In this document: piece by piece, positions 28,010-36,594 of the stretch
Numbering within the stretch: position 1 is the stretch's first letter
How the letters are laid out: each line of letters begins with the position of its first letter
NCBI GenBank assembly: GCA_020346185.1
Contig: CP070775.1
Span: forward strand, 2,672,965-2,722,110
Source: Betaproteobacteria bacterium
GTDB lineage: Bacteria; Pseudomonadota; Gammaproteobacteria; Burkholderiales; Eutrophovitaceae
Length of the DNA: 49,146 bases
Reading direction: 5' to 3'
Position numbers and translations under genes: made by a program
The notes under the pieces: model-generated
The model's database searches: none
The model's input: only the letters and a program-made list of their open reading frames with translations
What the model was told of the DNA's origin: nothing

Positions 28010-28052
28010 CGTTAGTTTCCTGTTCGAGTCGTATTCTCTATATCGCGGTTCT

Positions 28053-28247
28053 CTCAAAAAGCTGCTGCGTGGCCCGATTGCCGTGTCGAATGCTCGCTTG
28101 GTCCTCGCCTATCTACTTGATGATGTGGCTCCGACGTAACGTTCACTGTGCTCACGTGAGTCTACGCCGAAACTCGCCCTGCTCGTTTTCTCGCCCGCCC
28201 ACTGGCTCGGCGGCTCCTTGCACTCGAGCCACTCGCTACGCTTTTTC
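28053..28247 (+). repeat. Dispersed repeat, copy B (with internal insertion)
   Basis: It shares CTCAAAAAGCTGCTGCG, GCTCGCTTGGTCCTCGCC, TATCTACTTGAT, GGCGGCTCCTTGCACTCGA and CACTCGCTACGCTTTTT with copies A and C, but has about 70 extra bases in the middle. It lies in the divergent gap between the large- and small-subunit genes of the molybdenum hydroxylase. The rest of the gap (28248-28410) shows nothing recognisable. Confidence 0.75.
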
Positions 28248-28410
28248 TGTCTCATCCCACTAAACAGGCTTGCGCGTGCTCGGAGAACGAAGACCACGAT
28301 TCTACGACAACCGCGACAATAGTCGTGCGTCAACTCCATCTTCCTGCGGAAAAGGACTCATTCTTCGGTTGATCTGTGGGCACTCGTTGTCTAGCATTGA
28401 ACGTTCCCGG

Positions 28411-28437
28411 CAAGCGCGGTGCGCTTGTTACTACAAT
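28411..28437 (+). promoter_or_regulatory. 17-bp perfect inverted repeat beside a -10 element upstream of the small-subunit gene
   Basis: CAAGCGC (28411-28417) and GCGCTTG (28421-28427) are exact inverted repeats around GGT. TACAAT at 28432-28437, five of six to the -10 consensus, follows four bases later; no good -35 is found, as expected for an activator-dependent promoter. A start near 28444 leaves a short leader before the ATG at 28461. The repeat would sit where RNA polymerase contacts the spacer. Confidence 0.45.
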
Positions 28438-28460
28438 ACCGATTGAACAAGGAAAACCGC

Positions 28461-28937
28461 ATGTCAGTCCGGCTATCCATGACCGTCAACGGCAAGCCCG
28501 TCAACGCCGATGTCGCCCCTCGTACCTTACTCGTTGACTTCCTGCGCGATGAAATGCGTCTGACCGGCACGCATATCGGATGTGACACGGCCCAATGCGG
28601 CGCCTGCACCATTCACATTGACGGGCGCGCAGTCAAGTCCTGCAACATGCTCGCGGTGCAGGCCGAGGGCTCAAATATCACCACCATCGAAGGCATTGCC
28701 GCCCCGGAGGACAACATGCACCCGATGCAGACGGCTTTTCGCGAGCACCATGGCCTGCAATGCGGATACTGCACGCCAGGTATGGTGATGGGTGCTATCG
28801 ATCTGGTGCAGCGCCACCCCGATCCGGACGAAGCACAGATCCGCGAAGGTCTGGAAGGCAACCTGTGTCGTTGCACCGGCTATCACAACATTGTCAAAGC
28901 AGTGCGCGCGGGTGCCACTGCCATGAAGAGCAGGTAA
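28461..28937 (+). CDS. [2Fe-2S]-binding small subunit of molybdenum hydroxylase (CoxS-like)
   Basis: Electron-transfer subunit carrying two [2Fe-2S] clusters, 158 residues. The plant-type cluster ligands are Cys41, Cys46, Cys49 and Cys61 ([11 protein letters not shown] and SC), and the second cluster uses Cys101, Cys104, Cys136 and Cys138 (CGYCTPGM and CRCTGY). I start at ATG 28461, with AAGGA upstream; a longer frame would cover the palindrome. It heads the plus-strand operon of FAD subunit, MoxR-type ATPase and CoxE-like protein. The large subunit lies on the other strand. Confidence 0.94.
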   Translation: MSVRLSMTVNGKPVNADVAPRTLLVDFLRDEMRLTGTHIGCDTAQCGACTIHIDGRAVKSCNMLAVQAEGSNITTIEGIAAPEDNMHPMQTAFREHHGLQCGYCTPGMVMGAIDLVQRHPDPDEAQIREGLEGNLCRCTGYHNIVKAVRAGATAMKSR

Positions 28938-29003
28938 TAAAAACTAACAGTGACGCGTTAACGCAGTTCCGTCAGCACTGTAACTGAAACCGCGGAGATC
29001 ATC

Positions 29004-29804
29004 ATGTACGAATTCAATTATCAGAGAGCCAGCAGTGTTGCCGATGCGGCCAAGAAACTGGGCACCGGCGAAGACGCGCGTCTGCTGGCCGGTGGTCAGA
29101 CGCTGATTGCAGCGATGAAGCTGCGCCTGGCAAACCCGACAGACCTCATCGATCTCAGTGGCATTGCCGAATTGCGCGGCATCAAAGCAGATAAAGACGG
29201 CATCACCGTGGGTGCGATAACGACGCATGCTGAAGTTGCTGCGTCGAAAGATATCCAACAACACATCCCTGCCCTCGCCGATCTGGCGGAAAGCATTGGC
29301 GACCCGATGGTACGCAACATGGGAACCATCGGCGGCTCCATCGCCAACAATGATCCGGCGGCAGACTATCCGGCCGCGCTGGTCGGCCTCGGCGCGACGG
29401 TCAAAACGAATCAACGGCAGATTACCGCCGACGATTTCTTTACCGGCATGTTCATGACCGCACTCGAGCCCGGAGAAATCATCGAGTCAATCCACTTCCC
29501 GAAACCGAAGCGCGCCGCTTACATGAAGTTCAGCAATCCGGCGTCGCGCTACGCCATCGTCGGGACATTCGTGGCAGACACCGGCAATGGCGTACGCGTG
29601 GCGGTGACCGGTGCAGGTGCTTGTGTGTTCCGCGTGCTGCAAATGGAAAAAACACTTTCCGCAAAGTTTGCGCCGGATGCAGTCGCCAACATCGATGTCG
29701 CCGCAGATGATCTCAACGCGGACATGCATGCCAGTGCCGAGTATCGCGCACACCTCGTCAGTGTCATGGCCAAGCGCGCCGTGGAGAAGGCGGTTGCCGG
29801 ATAA
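29004..29804 (+). CDS. FAD-binding medium subunit of molybdenum hydroxylase (CoxM-like)
   Basis: Flavin subunit that takes electrons from the small subunit's clusters, 266 residues. FAD-binding signatures are LLAGGQTLIAAMKLRLANP and RNMGTIGGSIANNDPAADYP. The C-terminal CO dehydrogenase flavoprotein domain follows from about residue 165 with KFSNPASRYAIVG. GGAG precedes the ATG at 29004 by seven bases. The end of the gene carries the ribosome site and TTG start of the next gene. Confidence 0.92.
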   Translation: MYEFNYQRASSVADAAKKLGTGEDARLLAGGQTLIAAMKLRLANPTDLIDLSGIAELRGIKADKDGITVGAITTHAEVAASKDIQQHIPALADLAESIGDPMVRNMGTIGGSIANNDPAADYPAALVGLGATVKTNQRQITADDFFTGMFMTALEPGEIIESIHFPKPKRAAYMKFSNPASRYAIVGTFVADTGNGVRVAVTGAGACVFRVLQMEKTLSAKFAPDAVANIDVAADDLNADMHASAEYRAHLVSVMAKRAVEKAVAG

Positions 29805-30717
29805 GCCTCGTAGTTCGCCAGATTCCATAGACGACACTCTCAAGCTGTTATCGGATGGCGACTACGTCGCCGGACGGCCTCTGGCCACTGCAGTTTTTCT
29901 TGCGCTGCGCATGGGCCGGCCACTGTTTCTTGAAGGCGAAGCCGGTGTCGGTAAAACCGAAATTGCCAAAGTCCTCGCCGATACCCTGGGACGGAATCTG
30001 ATCCGGCTGCAATGCTACGAAGGCCTCGACGTCGCCTCCGCAGTATACGAATGGAATTATTCCCGGCAGATGATCGAGATTCGGCTCGCAGAGGCCAAAG
30101 GCGGCAAGTCTCAGGACAAACTCGCTACGGATATCTTTTCGGAACGCTTCCTGATTCGTCGCCCGCTATTGCAAGCACTGGAACCGGCCGATCATGCTCC
30201 GGTGTTGCTGATAGATGAGCTTGATCGCAGCGACGAACCGTTTGAAGCTTACCTGCTCGAAATGCTGGCGGATTATCAGGTCACCATTCCCGAGATCGGC
30301 ACCATACAGGCAAAACGGCCACCTGTGGTCATCATCACGTCAAACCGTACGCGTGAAATCCACGACGCATTGAAGCGACGCTGTTTGTATCACTGGGTCG
30401 ACTACCCCTCTGTGGAAGCCGAGCTGGAGATCGTCAAACGCAAGGCGCCGCACGCTCAGCAAGTACTGGCGCGCGAAGTCGTCGCGTTCGTGCAAAAGCT
30501 GCGCTCGATCGATTTGTTCAAGCTGCCCGGCGTTGCCGAAACCATTGACTGGGCAAACGCCATGGTCGAGTTGAACCGCACTTCGCTCGAGCCCGGCATC
30601 ATCGATGACACTCTCGGTGTACTTCTCAAGTACCAGGATGACGTGGCCCGCATACGTGGTGATGAGGCGTCGCGCATTCTCGCCGAGATTCGCGCAGAAC
30701 TCGCAACGACTCCCTGA
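29794..30717 (+). CDS. MoxR-family AAA+ ATPase (CoxD-like)
   Basis: AAA+ ATPase of 307 residues. Walker A is EGEAGVGKTE, Walker B LLIDELDRSDEPFEAYLLE, and sensor 1 IITSNRTREIHDALKRRC, as in CoxD, which acts with CoxE in maturing the metal centre of CO dehydrogenase. The start is not obvious: a TTG at 29794 lies inside the end of the FAD-subunit gene, with GGAGAAGG just before it; no ATG is available before the conserved DDTLKLL. In form II hydroxylase operons the exact job of CoxD is not proven; cofactor insertion or complex assembly is the likely role. Confidence 0.88.
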   Translation: MPDKPRSSPDSIDDTLKLLSDGDYVAGRPLATAVFLALRMGRPLFLEGEAGVGKTEIAKVLADTLGRNLIRLQCYEGLDVASAVYEWNYSRQMIEIRLAEAKGGKSQDKLATDIFSERFLIRRPLLQALEPADHAPVLLIDELDRSDEPFEAYLLEMLADYQVTIPEIGTIQAKRPPVVIITSNRTREIHDALKRRCLYHWVDYPSVEAELEIVKRKAPHAQQVLAREVVAFVQKLRSIDLFKLPGVAETIDWANAMVELNRTSLEPGIIDDTLGVLLKYQDDVARIRGDEASRILAEIRAELATTP

Positions 30718-30740
30718 GCGGCGGTACGCAGCAACTGCAA

Positions 30741-31928
30741 ATGCCAACGCAACCGGACTCCGATAACGGCTACCTCGCCGAGAATGTCGTGCACTTCGCC
30801 CGCGCCTTGCGCCGTGCCGGTGTCCCGGTTGGCCCCGACCGCGTCCTCGACGCGTTGCGCGCACTCGAGATCACCGGGGTAGCGCGCCGAGACGACTTCT
30901 ATTGGTCGCTGGCGTCCGTCTTTCTGAACAGACGCGAACACTTCGAGGTGTTCGATCAGGCGTTCGGACTTTTCTGGCGTCGCCGTGAACTGCTCGAACA
31001 GCTTGGTAAGGCTGCAGCAGATAACGAGACTGCCATGCACGACGAAACGCCGCCCTCTCAACGTGTCGCAGAAGCGCTGGGACTGGTTAGGGAAACCGCG
31101 TTGCTTCAAGAGGTGCAGGATGAAGACACCGGCACCGCTGCTTCGCAGGCCGAGCAACTGCGCAAGAAGGACTTCGACACTATGAGTGGCGCCGAACTCA
31201 TCGAAGCGAAGAAACTGATTGCCAATCTGCGCCTGCCTATCTCAGAAATTCGCACCCGCCGCATGCGCCCCGCCGCGCACGGCCGAATGATAGACATGCG
31301 TGCGACGCTTCGCGCCAGCCTGCGCGGCAGCAGCGACATTATTCCGTTGGCGCACCGCGCGCTTACAAAACGCCACCCGCCGCTCGTGGTATTGTGCGAT
31401 ATCTCCGGGTCGATGAGTCGCTATTCGCGCATGTTTCTGCACTTCATGCACGCCATTACTAACGACCGTGACCGTGTGCATACGTTCGTTTTCGGCACGC
31501 GCCTGTCGAACATCACGCGCCACCTACGGCATCGTGACGTGGACATTGCGCTTGGTGAGGTGTCCCGCGCAGTCGCCGATTGGTCAGGCGGTACGCGCAT
31601 CGGCGCGACCATTTGCAAGTTCAACCTGCGCTGGTCACGCCGCGTGCTTGGACAAAACGCAGTAGTGCTGTTGATTAGCGATGGACTCGATCGCGAGGGT
31701 GGTGCGCACCTGAGTGAATCGATGGAGCGGCTGCGCAAATCGTGCCGCCGGCTGATCTGGCTCAATCCTTTACTGCGCTTCGACGGGTTTGAACCGCTCG
31801 CCACCGGCGTGCGCATCATGCTCGAACACGTCGATGATTTCCTTCCAGCGCACAACATCGCCAGCCTTGCGGAATTGGCGGACGCGCTGACGAAGCCGCA
31901 CCAAGCACCGTTCAGATCAGTCGCTTAG
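30741..31928 (+). CDS. VWA domain-containing CoxE-like protein
   Basis: Protein of 395 residues and partner of the MoxR-type ATPase. The N-terminal half is alpha-helical and charged (FARALRRAGVPVGPDRVLDAL). The C-terminal VWA domain has a complete MIDAS: DISGSMSRYSR (DxSxS), the Thr in SGGTRIG and Asp in LLISDGLDREGG. The CoxE family is recognised by RRMRPAAHGRMIDMRATLRASLR and by its place after CoxD. It is probably cytosolic, with no signal peptide. Dispersed repeat C follows its stop. Confidence 0.92.
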   Translation: MPTQPDSDNGYLAENVVHFARALRRAGVPVGPDRVLDALRALEITGVARRDDFYWSLASVFLNRREHFEVFDQAFGLFWRRRELLEQLGKAAADNETAMHDETPPSQRVAEALGLVRETALLQEVQDEDTGTAASQAEQLRKKDFDTMSGAELIEAKKLIANLRLPISEIRTRRMRPAAHGRMIDMRATLRASLRGSSDIIPLAHRALTKRHPPLVVLCDISGSMSRYSRMFLHFMHAITNDRDRVHTFVFGTRLSNITRHLRHRDVDIALGEVSRAVADWSGGTRIGATICKFNLRWSRRVLGQNAVVLLISDGLDREGGAHLSESMERLRKSCRRLIWLNPLLRFDGFEPLATGVRIMLEHVDDFLPAHNIASLAELADALTKPHQAPFRSVA

Positions 31929-31949
31929 GCAAGCACGTCACATCTGGCT

Positions 31950-32086
31950 GAAAGCGTTACGAGCGGCCCGAGTACAAGGAGCCGCGCAGCGCTCGACGAA
32001 GACATACCGGAGCAGATAGGCGAGGAAGAGCGCGAGCACGCGACGCCGTAATCGGCCCCGGCAAAGAAATCAGCGCAGTAGCTTTC
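31950..32086 (-). repeat. Dispersed repeat, copy C (reverse orientation)
   Basis: Read on the minus strand it gives AGCTACTGCGC, GGCGTCGCGTGCTCGC, CCTCGCCTATCT, TATGTCT-CGTCG, GCGCGGCTCCTTG and CTCGTAACGC, following copy A closely from end to end. The stop codon of mhpE (TAG, 32088-32086) lies at the edge of the repeat. It fills the convergent gap between the CoxE-like gene and mhpE. Confidence 0.8.
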
Positions 32087-33123
32087 TAGGCTGCTTCGCG
32101 CTTGGCTTTTTCTTCTGCAGCCTTAACCAGGTCCAGCGCCACGTCGACGATCATGTCTTCCTGCCCGCCCACCATGCGGCGGCGGCCCAGCTCGACCAAG
32201 ATGTCGACGGTCTTCAGGCCGTACTGCTTGGCGGCTTTCTCAGCGTGACGCAGGAAGCTTGAATAGACACCGGCGTAACCCAGCGCAAGCGTTTCCCGAT
32301 CGACTCGAACCGGCCGATCCTGCAGCGGCCGCACAATGTCTTCGGCAGCGTCCATCAAGGTGTACAAATCACAACCGTGATTCCAGCCCATGCGATCGGC
32401 GGCTGCGATGAACACTTCGAGCGGCGCATTGCCAGCACCGGCACCCATACCCGCGAGACTGGCATCAATCCGGTCGCAACCTTCCTCGACAGCGATCATG
32501 GAGTTCGCCACACCCAGGCTCAGGTTATGGTGCGCATGCATGCCGGTATGCGTTTCGGGTTTGAGCACATCCTTGAAAGCGCGGAAACGATCGCGAACAT
32601 CGTTCATATTCAAGGCGCCACCGGAATCAACCACGTAAACACAGACGGCACCATAGCTTTCCATCAGCTTCGCCTGCTCGGCCAGCCCCTGCGGCGAATT
32701 CATGTGACTCATCATCAGGAAGCCGACCGGTTCCATTCCGATCTCGCGCGCATACTCGAGGTGCTGCTTGGAAATATCGGCCTCGGTGCAATGCGTCGCA
32801 ACCCGCACCACACGCGCACCGGCCTCGTATGCAGTGCGCAGATCATGAACCGTTCCGATGCCGGGAATGAGCAAGGTCGCGACCTTGGCGTGACTCAGTT
32901 CACCGGCACACGCCTCGATCCACTCCAGATCGGTGTGGCGTCCAAACCCGTAGTTGAACGACGAGCCCTGCAGACCGTCACCGTGGGCAACTTCGATTGA
33001 ATCGACCCGCGCCTTGTCGAGCGCACGCGCGATTTGCTTGACCTCCTTGACGCCGTATTGGTGGCGAATGGCATGCGAACCATCGCGAAGGGTAACGTCC
33101 GAGATGTAGATTTTCCTGTCCAT
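32086..33123 (-). CDS. mhpE: 4-hydroxy-2-oxovalerate aldolase
   Basis: Class II, metal-dependent aldolase of meta-cleavage pathways that splits 4-hydroxy-2-oxopentanoate into pyruvate and acetaldehyde, 345 residues. It begins [22 protein letters not shown], where Arg13, Asp14 and His17 are the catalytic RDxxH, and has the metal-binding HAHHNLSLG and the later GMGAGAGN. The start ATG at 33123 follows GAGGAGAAGA. It lies 13 bases after mhpF on the minus strand; the two proteins form a channelling complex in known systems. The preceding hydratase and ring-cleavage enzymes are not in this window, and the last codons reach into dispersed repeat C. Confidence 0.95.
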   Translation of the reverse strand: MDRKIYISDVTLRDGSHAIRHQYGVKEVKQIARALDKARVDSIEVAHGDGLQGSSFNYGFGRHTDLEWIEACAGELSHAKVATLLIPGIGTVHDLRTAYEAGARVVRVATHCTEADISKQHLEYAREIGMEPVGFLMMSHMNSPQGLAEQAKLMESYGAVCVYVVDSGGALNMNDVRDRFRAFKDVLKPETHTGMHAHHNLSLGVANSMIAVEEGCDRIDASLAGMGAGAGNAPLEVFIAAADRMGWNHGCDLYTLMDAAEDIVRPLQDRPVRVDRETLALGYAGVYSSFLRHAEKAAKQYGLKTVDILVELGRRRMVGGQEDMIVDVALDLVKAAEEKAKREAA

Positions 33124-33136
33124 GGCATTCTTCTCC

Positions 33137-34093
33137 TCAGGCAGCTTCGACCGCAGCAGCGGCAAGCACGCGCTCGGCGAGTTTGTCGCCTGTGGCGAGC
33201 GCAGCGGAAGTCATGATGTCGAGATTACCGGCGTAAGCGGGCAGGTAATGCGCCTCGCCCTCAACTTGCAGGAAGACCGAGGTCTTCAGGCCGGTCATTT
33301 TTCCAACACCGGATATGTTGAGAGGCTTGTCTGCGCCAAACTCTTCGAACTGCACGCGTTGCTTGAGTTGATAGCCGGGCACATAGCCATTGACTCGCGA
33401 AACCATTTTGTCGATCGCAGCTTCGACTTTCGCCGTATCGACAGCGTCTGACAACACGTACACGGTGTCGCGCATCAGCAGTGGCGGTTCGGCCGGATTC
33501 AGAATAATGATGGCCTTGCCTTTCTTCGCGCCGCCGATCACCTCAATACCCTTCGCCGTTGTCTCCGTGAACTCATCAATGTTAGCGCGTGTGCCGGGCC
33601 CGGCTGATTTGCTGGCAATCGAGGCAATGATCTCGGCGTAATGGACCTTGGCGACACTGGCCACCGCCGCGACCATCGGAATCGTCGCCTGCCCGCCGCA
33701 GGTCACCATGTTGACGTTGTTGGCATCGAGGTGCTCTTCGAGATTCACCACCGGCACGCAATACGGACCGATAGCAGCCGGCGTCAGATCAACCACCTTG
33801 ATATCAGGCTTGGCCTCACGTAACCGCTTGTCGTTGGCGATATGAGCGCGCGCCGACGTCGCGTCGAAAACGATATCAATGTCGTTGAAATGCGGCATTT
33901 TCAGCAGCCCTTCGATCCCTTCCGCAGTGGTCGCAACGCCGAGCCGTTTGGCGCGCGCGAGGCCGTCCGAATCGGGATCGATACCGACCATGGCGCACAT
34001 TTCCATGTTCTTGCCATTGCGCATGACTTTGATCATCAGGTCGGTACCAATGTTTCCGGATCCAATGATCGCGGCTTTCAGTTTTGAATTCAT
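33137..34093 (-). CDS. mhpF: Acetaldehyde dehydrogenase (acetylating)
   Basis: Oxidises acetaldehyde to acetyl-CoA using NAD and CoA, receiving it directly from the aldolase. The protein has 318 residues, with a Rossmann motif [12 protein letters not shown] (9-20) and the catalytic Cys132 in [10 protein letters not shown]. Other family blocks are [27 protein letters not shown] and [27 protein letters not shown] precedes the ATG. It is the first gene of the mhpF-mhpE pair and is divergent from the SDR gene across 266 bases. Confidence 0.96.
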   Translation of the reverse strand: MNSKLKAAIIGSGNIGTDLMIKVMRNGKNMEMCAMVGIDPDSDGLARAKRLGVATTAEGIEGLLKMPHFNDIDIVFDATSARAHIANDKRLREAKPDIKVVDLTPAAIGPYCVPVVNLEEHLDANNVNMVTCGGQATIPMVAAVASVAKVHYAEIIASIASKSAGPGTRANIDEFTETTAKGIEVIGGAKKGKAIIILNPAEPPLLMRDTVYVLSDAVDTAKVEAAIDKMVSRVNGYVPGYQLKQRVQFEEFGADKPLNISGVGKMTGLKTSVFLQVEGEAHYLPAYAGNLDIMTSAALATGDKLAERVLAAAAVEAA

Positions 34094-34260
34094 AAGCTTG
34101 TTGCCCTCCAGGTCGGTCTGACAAGGGGAATGTACCAGTCGCGCCAGAGCCGCTGGGCGCGTCTTTTAACTTTACAAGTATATCCCTCATGACGCCTGAT
34201 TGCCCCATCTGACGGGGGCGCCTCAGGCGCGTTTCCTTACCGTGCCAGACCGCCCGCGCC

Positions 34261-34288
34261 TTGAGACATGCTTCTGCTTTAGTATTCT
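34261..34288 (+). promoter_or_regulatory. Possible promoter for the SDR gene
   Basis: TTGAGA (34261-34266) and TATTCT (34283-34288) are spaced by 16 bases, five and four matches to sigma-70 elements, with a start near 34295 and a 65-base leader. A 13-bp inverted repeat (GCGCCT C AGGCGC, 34218-34230) lies upstream in the shared mhpF-SDR gap and could serve a regulator. Confidence 0.4.
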
Positions 34289-34359
34289 GTTTTCTTGCAC
34301 GCGCCGAATCCGGTGTCACTCGGGGTCCGGGCGCGAAATCAGGGGAGGTCCAAAGAAAA

Positions 34360-35109
34360 ATGAACAAACTCGATATGCAGGGCCGCAGCGCTGTTGTGAC
34401 CGGCGGCGCTTCCGGCATCGGAGAGGCAACCATCAGACGCATGGCCGAATCTGGCGCCAACGTTGCCATCTGGGACATGAACGAGGAGGCAATGGCGAAC
34501 ATCGCCGGCAGCATCAAGGGCGTCAAAACGCACACGTGCAAGGTCGACGTGTCGCAGATCGATCAGGTCGAAGCAGCATTCAAATCGACGGTGGATGCAT
34601 TCGGCAAAGTTGACGCACTGGTCAACTCCGCCGGCGTCGCCGGCGTCAATGCCATGGTGTGGGAGTATCCGGCCGAGGAATGGCAACGCGTTATCGACGT
34701 AAACCTCCACGGCACCTTTTATACCTGTCGTACGGTTACGCCGCACATGAAGGACAACAAGTACGGCCGGATCGTCAATCTTTCCTCGGTCGCCGGCAAG
34801 GAAGGTAATCCGACTGCCTCGGCCTACTCGGCATCCAAAGCCGGCGTCATTGCGCTGACGCGATCGCTCGGCAAGGAACTCGCTACCGACGGTGTCATGG
34901 TCAACGCCGTGACGCCGACGACAGTCAATACGCCGATCCTCAAACAAGTTGCGCAGGCGCACATCGATTACATGAAGTCGAAAATACCAATGGGACGGCT
35001 GGGTGAACCGGAAGAACTCGCGGCATTGATCACTTGGCTGTGCACCGAGGACTGCTCGTTCAGTACTGCTGCGGTATTTGATGCTTCAGGAGGACGCACG
35101 ACCTACTAG
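34360..35109 (+). CDS. Short-chain dehydrogenase/reductase (SDR)
   Basis: NAD(P)-dependent oxidoreductase of 249 residues. The cofactor motif is TGGASGIGEA (14-23), NSAGVAG follows near 89-95, and the catalytic residues are Ser143 in LSSVAG, Tyr156 and Lys160 in YSASK. The Asp at 39 after the second strand (IWDMN) suggests NAD rather than NADP. GGGGAGG lies upstream of the ATG at 34360. The substrate is unknown; it heads a plus-strand catabolic gene run and faces mhpFE. Confidence 0.92.
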   Translation: MNKLDMQGRSAVVTGGASGIGEATIRRMAESGANVAIWDMNEEAMANIAGSIKGVKTHTCKVDVSQIDQVEAAFKSTVDAFGKVDALVNSAGVAGVNAMVWEYPAEEWQRVIDVNLHGTFYTCRTVTPHMKDNKYGRIVNLSSVAGKEGNPTASAYSASKAGVIALTRSLGKELATDGVMVNAVTPTTVNTPILKQVAQAHIDYMKSKIPMGRLGEPEELAALITWLCTEDCSFSTAAVFDASGGRTTY

Positions 35110-35114
35110 AAACG

Positions 35115-35299
35115 CTCTCACCGCAGGGAAGCGGAGGACGCTGAGGAAAAACGAAAACCGATAACCTCGGAACTTGAATACTACAAATCGCCGGAAAGAA
35201 CGAATACTGGTCGAAACCCGCTGTTTGGCAAAAGGTCAGTTCGTATAGTTTTTTTGCTTTGAGTTTCCTCTGCGCCCTCCGCGTCCTCGGCGGTGAAAG
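35115..35299. repeat. Imperfect inverted repeat flanking 110 bases
   Basis: The left arm at 35115-35152 (TCTCACCGCAGGGAAGCGG then AGGACGCTGAGGAAAAAC) and the reverse complement of the right arm at 35264-35299 (CTTTCACCGCCGAGGACGC then GGAGGGCGCAGAGGAA) are the same kind of sequence. This CACCGC..AGGACGC..AGGAA element is a very common intergenic repeat in many bacteria. A paired copy may fold into a long hairpin between the SDR and alcohol dehydrogenase genes. Confidence 0.7.
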
Positions 35300-35367
35300 A
35301 GTTTTCCGAGCAGGCATCTAATCCGTGCCCCATCAACACACGAACAATGTTTATAAGGACTGGAACC

Positions 35368-36492
35368 ATGAAAATTAGAGCCGCTGTCATCAGCGAAATG
35401 GGATTGGAGCAGCCCTATGCCAAGTCGCAGCCGATGAAAATCGAAGAAGTCGATCTGGCTGCACCGGGTGAACGAGAGGTTCTGGTGCAAATCAAGGCGG
35501 CCAGCCTGTGCCACTCTGATCTCTCGACTGTGAATGGCGACCGGCCACGCCAAACGCCGATGGTGCTGGGTCACGAAGCGGCCGGCGTAATTGTCGAATG
35601 CGGTCCGGGCATCACTGATGTCAAGCCGGGTAACCATGTGGCGCTGGTGTTCGCCCCAAGCTGCGGCGAGTGCATTGCCTGCCGCGAAGGCCATCCGGGA
35701 CGCTGCGAACCCGGCCAGAAGGCCAACGCCGCTGGCACGCTGCTCGGCGGCGCCATCAGGCTGAGCCAGAACGGCCAACCGGTGTACCACCATGTCGGCG
35801 TGTCTGCTTTCGCGGATCACTGCGTCGTCAACCGTGGCTCGCTGGTCAAGATCGATGATCAGTTGCCATTCGATGAAGCCGCCCTGTTTGGCTGCGCCGT
35901 GCTCACCGGTGTCGGCGCGGCACTCAACACGGCAGATGTCTTCCCCGGGGCCAAAGTCGCGGTAGTCGGCCTCGGCGGAGTTGGTTTGAACGCGTTGTTC
36001 GGCGCCAAGGTCGGCGGTGCTTCAGAAGTAATCGCTATCGACGTGCATGACGACAAGCTCGAACTGGCAAGGGAACTCGGTGCCACTGCAGCCGTCAACG
36101 CCAAGGACGAAAAAGCCGTCGAGCAGGTCAAGGACCTTACCGGCGGTGGCGTTGACTTCGGTTTCGAAATGGCTGGCTCGGTTCAGGCGATGGAACTCGC
36201 CTATCGCATCACGCGACGTGGCGGCACCACCGTGACTGCCGGACTGCCGCACCCTGAAGCGCGCTGGCCTTTGCAACACGTCAACCTCACCGCCGAAGAG
36301 CGAACCGTCAAGGGCAGCTACGTCGGATCGTGCGTGCCAACGCGGGATGTACCACGCTTCATCGACTTGTACCGCAAGGGCATGCTACCCGTGAACAAGC
36401 TGATGAGCGACCATATCAGTCTCGAACAGATCAACGAAGGATTTGACCGGCTGGCATCGGGTCACACCGTACGCCAGATCATCATGATGTGA
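35368..36492 (+). CDS. Zinc-dependent alcohol dehydrogenase
   Basis: Medium-chain dehydrogenase of 374 residues. Catalytic zinc ligands are Cys48 (SLCHSD) and His69-Glu70 (GHEAAG); structural zinc ligands are Cys99, Cys102, Cys105 and Cys113 (CGECIACREGHPGRC). The NAD site GLGGVGLNAL is followed by Asp in AIDVHDDK, pointing to NAD. AAGGA lies nine bases before the ATG at 35368. Resemblance is to the class III-like and benzyl/aryl-alcohol branch; the substrate is not clear. It is separated from the SDR gene by the inverted-repeat element, so it may have its own promoter. Confidence 0.92.
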   Translation: MKIRAAVISEMGLEQPYAKSQPMKIEEVDLAAPGEREVLVQIKAASLCHSDLSTVNGDRPRQTPMVLGHEAAGVIVECGPGITDVKPGNHVALVFAPSCGECIACREGHPGRCEPGQKANAAGTLLGGAIRLSQNGQPVYHHVGVSAFADHCVVNRGSLVKIDDQLPFDEAALFGCAVLTGVGAALNTADVFPGAKVAVVGLGGVGLNALFGAKVGGASEVIAIDVHDDKLELARELGATAAVNAKDEKAVEQVKDLTGGGVDFGFEMAGSVQAMELAYRITRRGGTTVTAGLPHPEARWPLQHVNLTAEERTVKGSYVGSCVPTRDVPRFIDLYRKGMLPVNKLMSDHISLEQINEGFDRLASGHTVRQIIMM

Positions 36493-36594
36493 TTGCATCG
36501 ACCGGCTCGATCAGATGTGCCGTTTGATCATTGATACCTGCAGACGCTGCAGGTTCTCGTCGCTCTGATTCCACTGACCACACGATCACCCGTT

